Positions 61,867-64,000 of a stretch of 64,000 nucleotides of DNA are shown piece after piece. The position numbers were made by a program, and so were the translations under genes. Source of the DNA: Vreelandella sp042466685 (GTDB lineage: Bacteria > Pseudomonadota > Gammaproteobacteria > Pseudomonadales > Halomonadaceae). Position 1 is the stretch's first letter; every line of letters begins with the position of its first letter. The notes under the pieces were generated by a model, which made no database searches, was not told the DNA's origin, and saw nothing but the letters and a program-made list of their open reading frames with translations. Location: the NCBI RefSeq assembly GCF_042466685.1, contig NZ_CP170448.1, positions 682,001 to 746,000 of the forward strand, given 5' to 3'.

Positions 61867-62874
61867 ATGAATTTACAGTTTCTCGGCACCTCTGCAGGCG
61901 TGCCCACCAAGCAAAGAAACGTCTCCGGCATCGCCTTGCGCGAAAGTAAAGGCAAAGGCTGGTACCTGATTGATTGTGGTGAGGGCACCCAGCATCAGGT
62001 TTTGCACACAAAGCTGTCGTTCCATTCATTGAAAGCCATCTTGATTACCCACGTACATGGCGACCACTGCTACGGGCTGCCGGGCATACTGGCGAGTGCG
62101 GGAATGGGTGGCCGGAAAGCGCCGCTGACCATTGTGGCCCCAGCAGGCATCAAAGTGTGGTTGGAGGCCACCTGCGAGGCCACGCAGCTTTGCTTACCCT
62201 TTGCCCTGGAGTTTATCGACTCGGACGAGCTGCCCAGCGTTGCGTTTGAAAGCATCGCGGTGACCACTCATAAGCTTTCACACCGTGCGCCGTCCTATGC
62301 TTATGCATTTACGGAGACAAAAGTCGACGCTGCCTTGAACGTGGATAAGCTAGCGCAAAAAGGGATTCCGAGAGGGCCGTTGTGGGGGCAGTTGAAGCAA
62401 GGGGTTGATGTTGTGTTTGAGGGTGAGCTTTTAAAAAGCCATGACTACTTAATCTTCAAACATAAGCCGAGGAAAATAGTGATCGCTGGGGACAATGACC
62501 AGCCTGACTTGTTGTTTGAGGCGTGCGCGGGGGCGCAGGTGCTGGTGCATGAAGCCACCTATACCGAAGAGATGGCGCAGAAGGCTGGTGATGTCGGGCA
62601 TAGCTACGCCAAGCTTGTTGCCGCATTTGCCGAAACGGTACAGCTGCCCAACCTGGTGCTGACGCACTTTAGCCCCCGTTACCAGCTTAACCCCCATGCG
62701 TCGCCATCCATTGAGGACATCCGCAAGGAGGCCTTGCGCGTCTACTCGGGCTCGCTTTACCTGGCGCGGGATTTTGGCGAATACACGCTGGATAAAAAAC
62801 GGGCCACTTTTCTGAAATGGCGTGCGAATAGGTTGGCCGTGTTTCGACCATCCTTGCGAATACACGGCTACTGA
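61867..62874 (+). CDS. Ribonuclease Z (metallo-beta-lactamase fold)
   Basis: This 335-residue protein starts NLQFLGTSAGVPTKQRNVSGIAL and has the zinc motif THVHGDHCYGLPGI. Downstream ligands are in TTHKLSHRAPSY, IAGDNDQPD, EATYTEE and LTHFSPRY. These are the hallmarks of RNase Z/RNase BN, which processes tRNA 3' ends. It is about 30 residues longer than E. coli Rbn. Upstream lies the AT-rich gene, and the 236-base gap 61631-61866 contains no clear gene. Composition returns to the genome average here. Confidence 0.93.
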   Translation: MNLQFLGTSAGVPTKQRNVSGIALRESKGKGWYLIDCGEGTQHQVLHTKLSFHSLKAILITHVHGDHCYGLPGILASAGMGGRKAPLTIVAPAGIKVWLEATCEATQLCLPFALEFIDSDELPSVAFESIAVTTHKLSHRAPSYAYAFTETKVDAALNVDKLAQKGIPRGPLWGQLKQGVDVVFEGELLKSHDYLIFKHKPRKIVIAGDNDQPDLLFEACAGAQVLVHEATYTEEMAQKAGDVGHSYAKLVAAFAETVQLPNLVLTHFSPRYQLNPHASPSIEDIRKEALRVYSGSLYLARDFGEYTLDKKRATFLKWRANRLAVFRPSLRIHGY

Positions 62875-62926
62875 AAATGGGGTGACGTCATTCTCGTACA
62901 TAGTTGTTAGAAGAGAGAACCAGTGC

Positions 62927-63820
62927 TTATTGGAGTAACTCCTCGCCCTTGGTTGTTAAACTCTGTTCGTATTCGGCCAAGTGCAGTACAACAGCGTCAT
63001 ACAGTTGGCTGCATATGTGATCACTGCTTTTTTGGGGGCTTGCTAAATTTACGTTTAAAGAGGGCAGCCGTGGGAGACAATGCTGACTATCAAGGCGCCT
63101 GAGGGTGGGCGGTATTGTTGATTTGGGCAGTGCCGAAACGACTGCTCCGCTTTCCACTGCTGCCACAAGCCCTCCATAGCTGTAGGTTTCGAACTCAACT
63201 CTATACTCACGGTCTGCGCCTTTGAGTGCATTTAGGATGAATTCTCTGTCAGGGCAGCCGTACTCGAATAAAGCGACGGGTAGCGTACTCTGTTTCCAAA
63301 CGAGCGAACTTCTGGCGCAGACCCACTCCAATGGTTCAACTCGGATAGGCTCTGCATCAATGTCAGAAGGACAATGCTGGGCCAGAGCAATATCGAATTC
63401 CCCGTTTTTATAACGCTTCCAGATATCAGTGCTGAAGCTGCAATCCAATGTCACTTGGACATTGGGAAACTGGCATTTCCAAAGCTCAAGTAGGCTTGGC
63501 AACAGACAAGTTGCGTAGCAATCTGTGGTGGCGAATCGAATGATCTGACGATCAGCAAAACTCTGCGCCAACCATCGCTCAGCCTCATCGTTTGCGTTAA
63601 TGACTTTTTGTGCCCTTAGATAGAAGGCATGGCCTTTTTCGGTAAGGGTAACGCCTTTTGGAGTGCGGTAGAGCAGTGGAACGCCAATCTGGCGTTCAAG
63701 CTGCTGAACTTGCCAACTGACAGTAGATTGGGCCAGAAAGAGTCGCTCTCCCGCCCGTGAAAAACCGCCCAAATCTGCAACATAGATAAATGTGCGCAGC
63801 TGATCCAAGCTCCATTTCAT
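62927..63820 (-). CDS. LysR-family transcriptional regulator
   Basis: This 297-residue regulator has the full LysR architecture. A helix-turn-helix occupies residues about 3-60 (SLDQLRTFIYVADLGGFSRAGERLFLAQSTVSWQVQQLERQIG), and the substrate-binding domain occupies about 90-295. It converges on the ribonuclease Z gene. Its target should lie to the right of the window, because the 180 bases upstream of its start (63821-64000) contain no gene. The regulated function is unknown. Confidence 0.92.
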   Translation of the reverse strand: MKWSLDQLRTFIYVADLGGFSRAGERLFLAQSTVSWQVQQLERQIGVPLLYRTPKGVTLTEKGHAFYLRAQKVINANDEAERWLAQSFADRQIIRFATTDCYATCLLPSLLELWKCQFPNVQVTLDCSFSTDIWKRYKNGEFDIALAQHCPSDIDAEPIRVEPLEWVCARSSLVWKQSTLPVALFEYGCPDREFILNALKGADREYRVEFETYSYGGLVAAVESGAVVSALPKSTIPPTLRRLDSQHCLPRLPSLNVNLASPQKSSDHICSQLYDAVVLHLAEYEQSLTTKGEELLQ

Positions 63821-64000
63821 TGTGGTAACTCCTACCGTCGGTTCGTCTTATTCGCCGAGCATGCTGAGTAATTGAAGTGGCGATCGGGTGATGTAAAAGG
63901 GACTCTGATCCAGTATCGAATTAATTGATGCCCCTCAGCAAATATTTCCGTTTCCAATTATCCCATGTCGCTTTGTACGCTCAGACCACTTGTTTTGAAA

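Overview
The window looks like chromosomal DNA of a moderately GC-rich gammaproteobacterium, most likely Halomonas or a close relative in the Halomonadaceae. The reasons are protein-level resemblance, two TRAP importers with organic-acid enzymes, and two conserved housekeeping blocks: der-bamB-yfgM-hisS-ispG-rodZ-pilW-rlmN-ndk-isc, and secF-secD-yajC-tgt-queA. The species is an inference; the sequence alone does not prove it.

Region 1 (1-10.5 kb) is catabolic. A divergent LysR regulator, cut by the window edge, faces an iron-type alcohol dehydrogenase, a frameshifted aldehyde dehydrogenase of the ketoglutarate-semialdehyde type, a complete TRAP importer and a quinone-linked D-lactate dehydrogenase (dld). 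A secreted alpha/beta hydrolase that stands alone follows, then a strong terminator.

Region 2 (10.5-33.3 kb) is core genome, nearly all on the minus strand. It holds a membrane protein with an M48 lipoprotease, an unknown lipoprotein, and the der-to-rlmN block. After ndk comes a shortened iron-sulfur locus (iscR-iscS-iscA, no iscU nearby), then cysE and trmJ. A divergent suhB homologue has lost most of its catalytic residues. SecDF-YajC, Tgt and QueA and a tRNA-Leu(CAA) with a clear promoter and terminator complete the region.

Region 3 (33.3-52.9 kb) is accessory metabolism. After a glycosyltransferase and an AraC regulator, one long plus-strand operon encodes a RidA-like deaminase, an ornithine-cyclodeaminase/mu-crystallin protein, a TRAP importer, two histone-deacetylase-fold amidohydrolases and a BCAT-like aminotransferase. 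It converges on a minus-strand operon with a dipeptide-type ABC importer (ATPases fused), an FAD oxidase and a second aminotransferase. A divergent GntR regulator overlaps a third HDAC-fold gene. Together these suggest uptake and breakdown of N-acylated amines or amino acids; the substrate is not shown by the sequence.

Region 4 (52.9-61.8 kb) is defence-like. Four translationally coupled genes encode an SMC/MukB-like ATPase, a small MukE-like protein, a MukF/kleisin-like protein and a Toprim nuclease. This is the composition of Wadjet (JetABCD/MksBEFG), but in the order SMC-kite-kleisin-nuclease. Next to it is an AT-rich, probably imported gene for a 644-residue protein with no family I recognise and a C-terminal PD-(D/E)XK-like nuclease signature. 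Ribonuclease Z and a LysR regulator close the window. The SMC operon and the AT-rich nuclease gene are the best candidates for an undescribed system.
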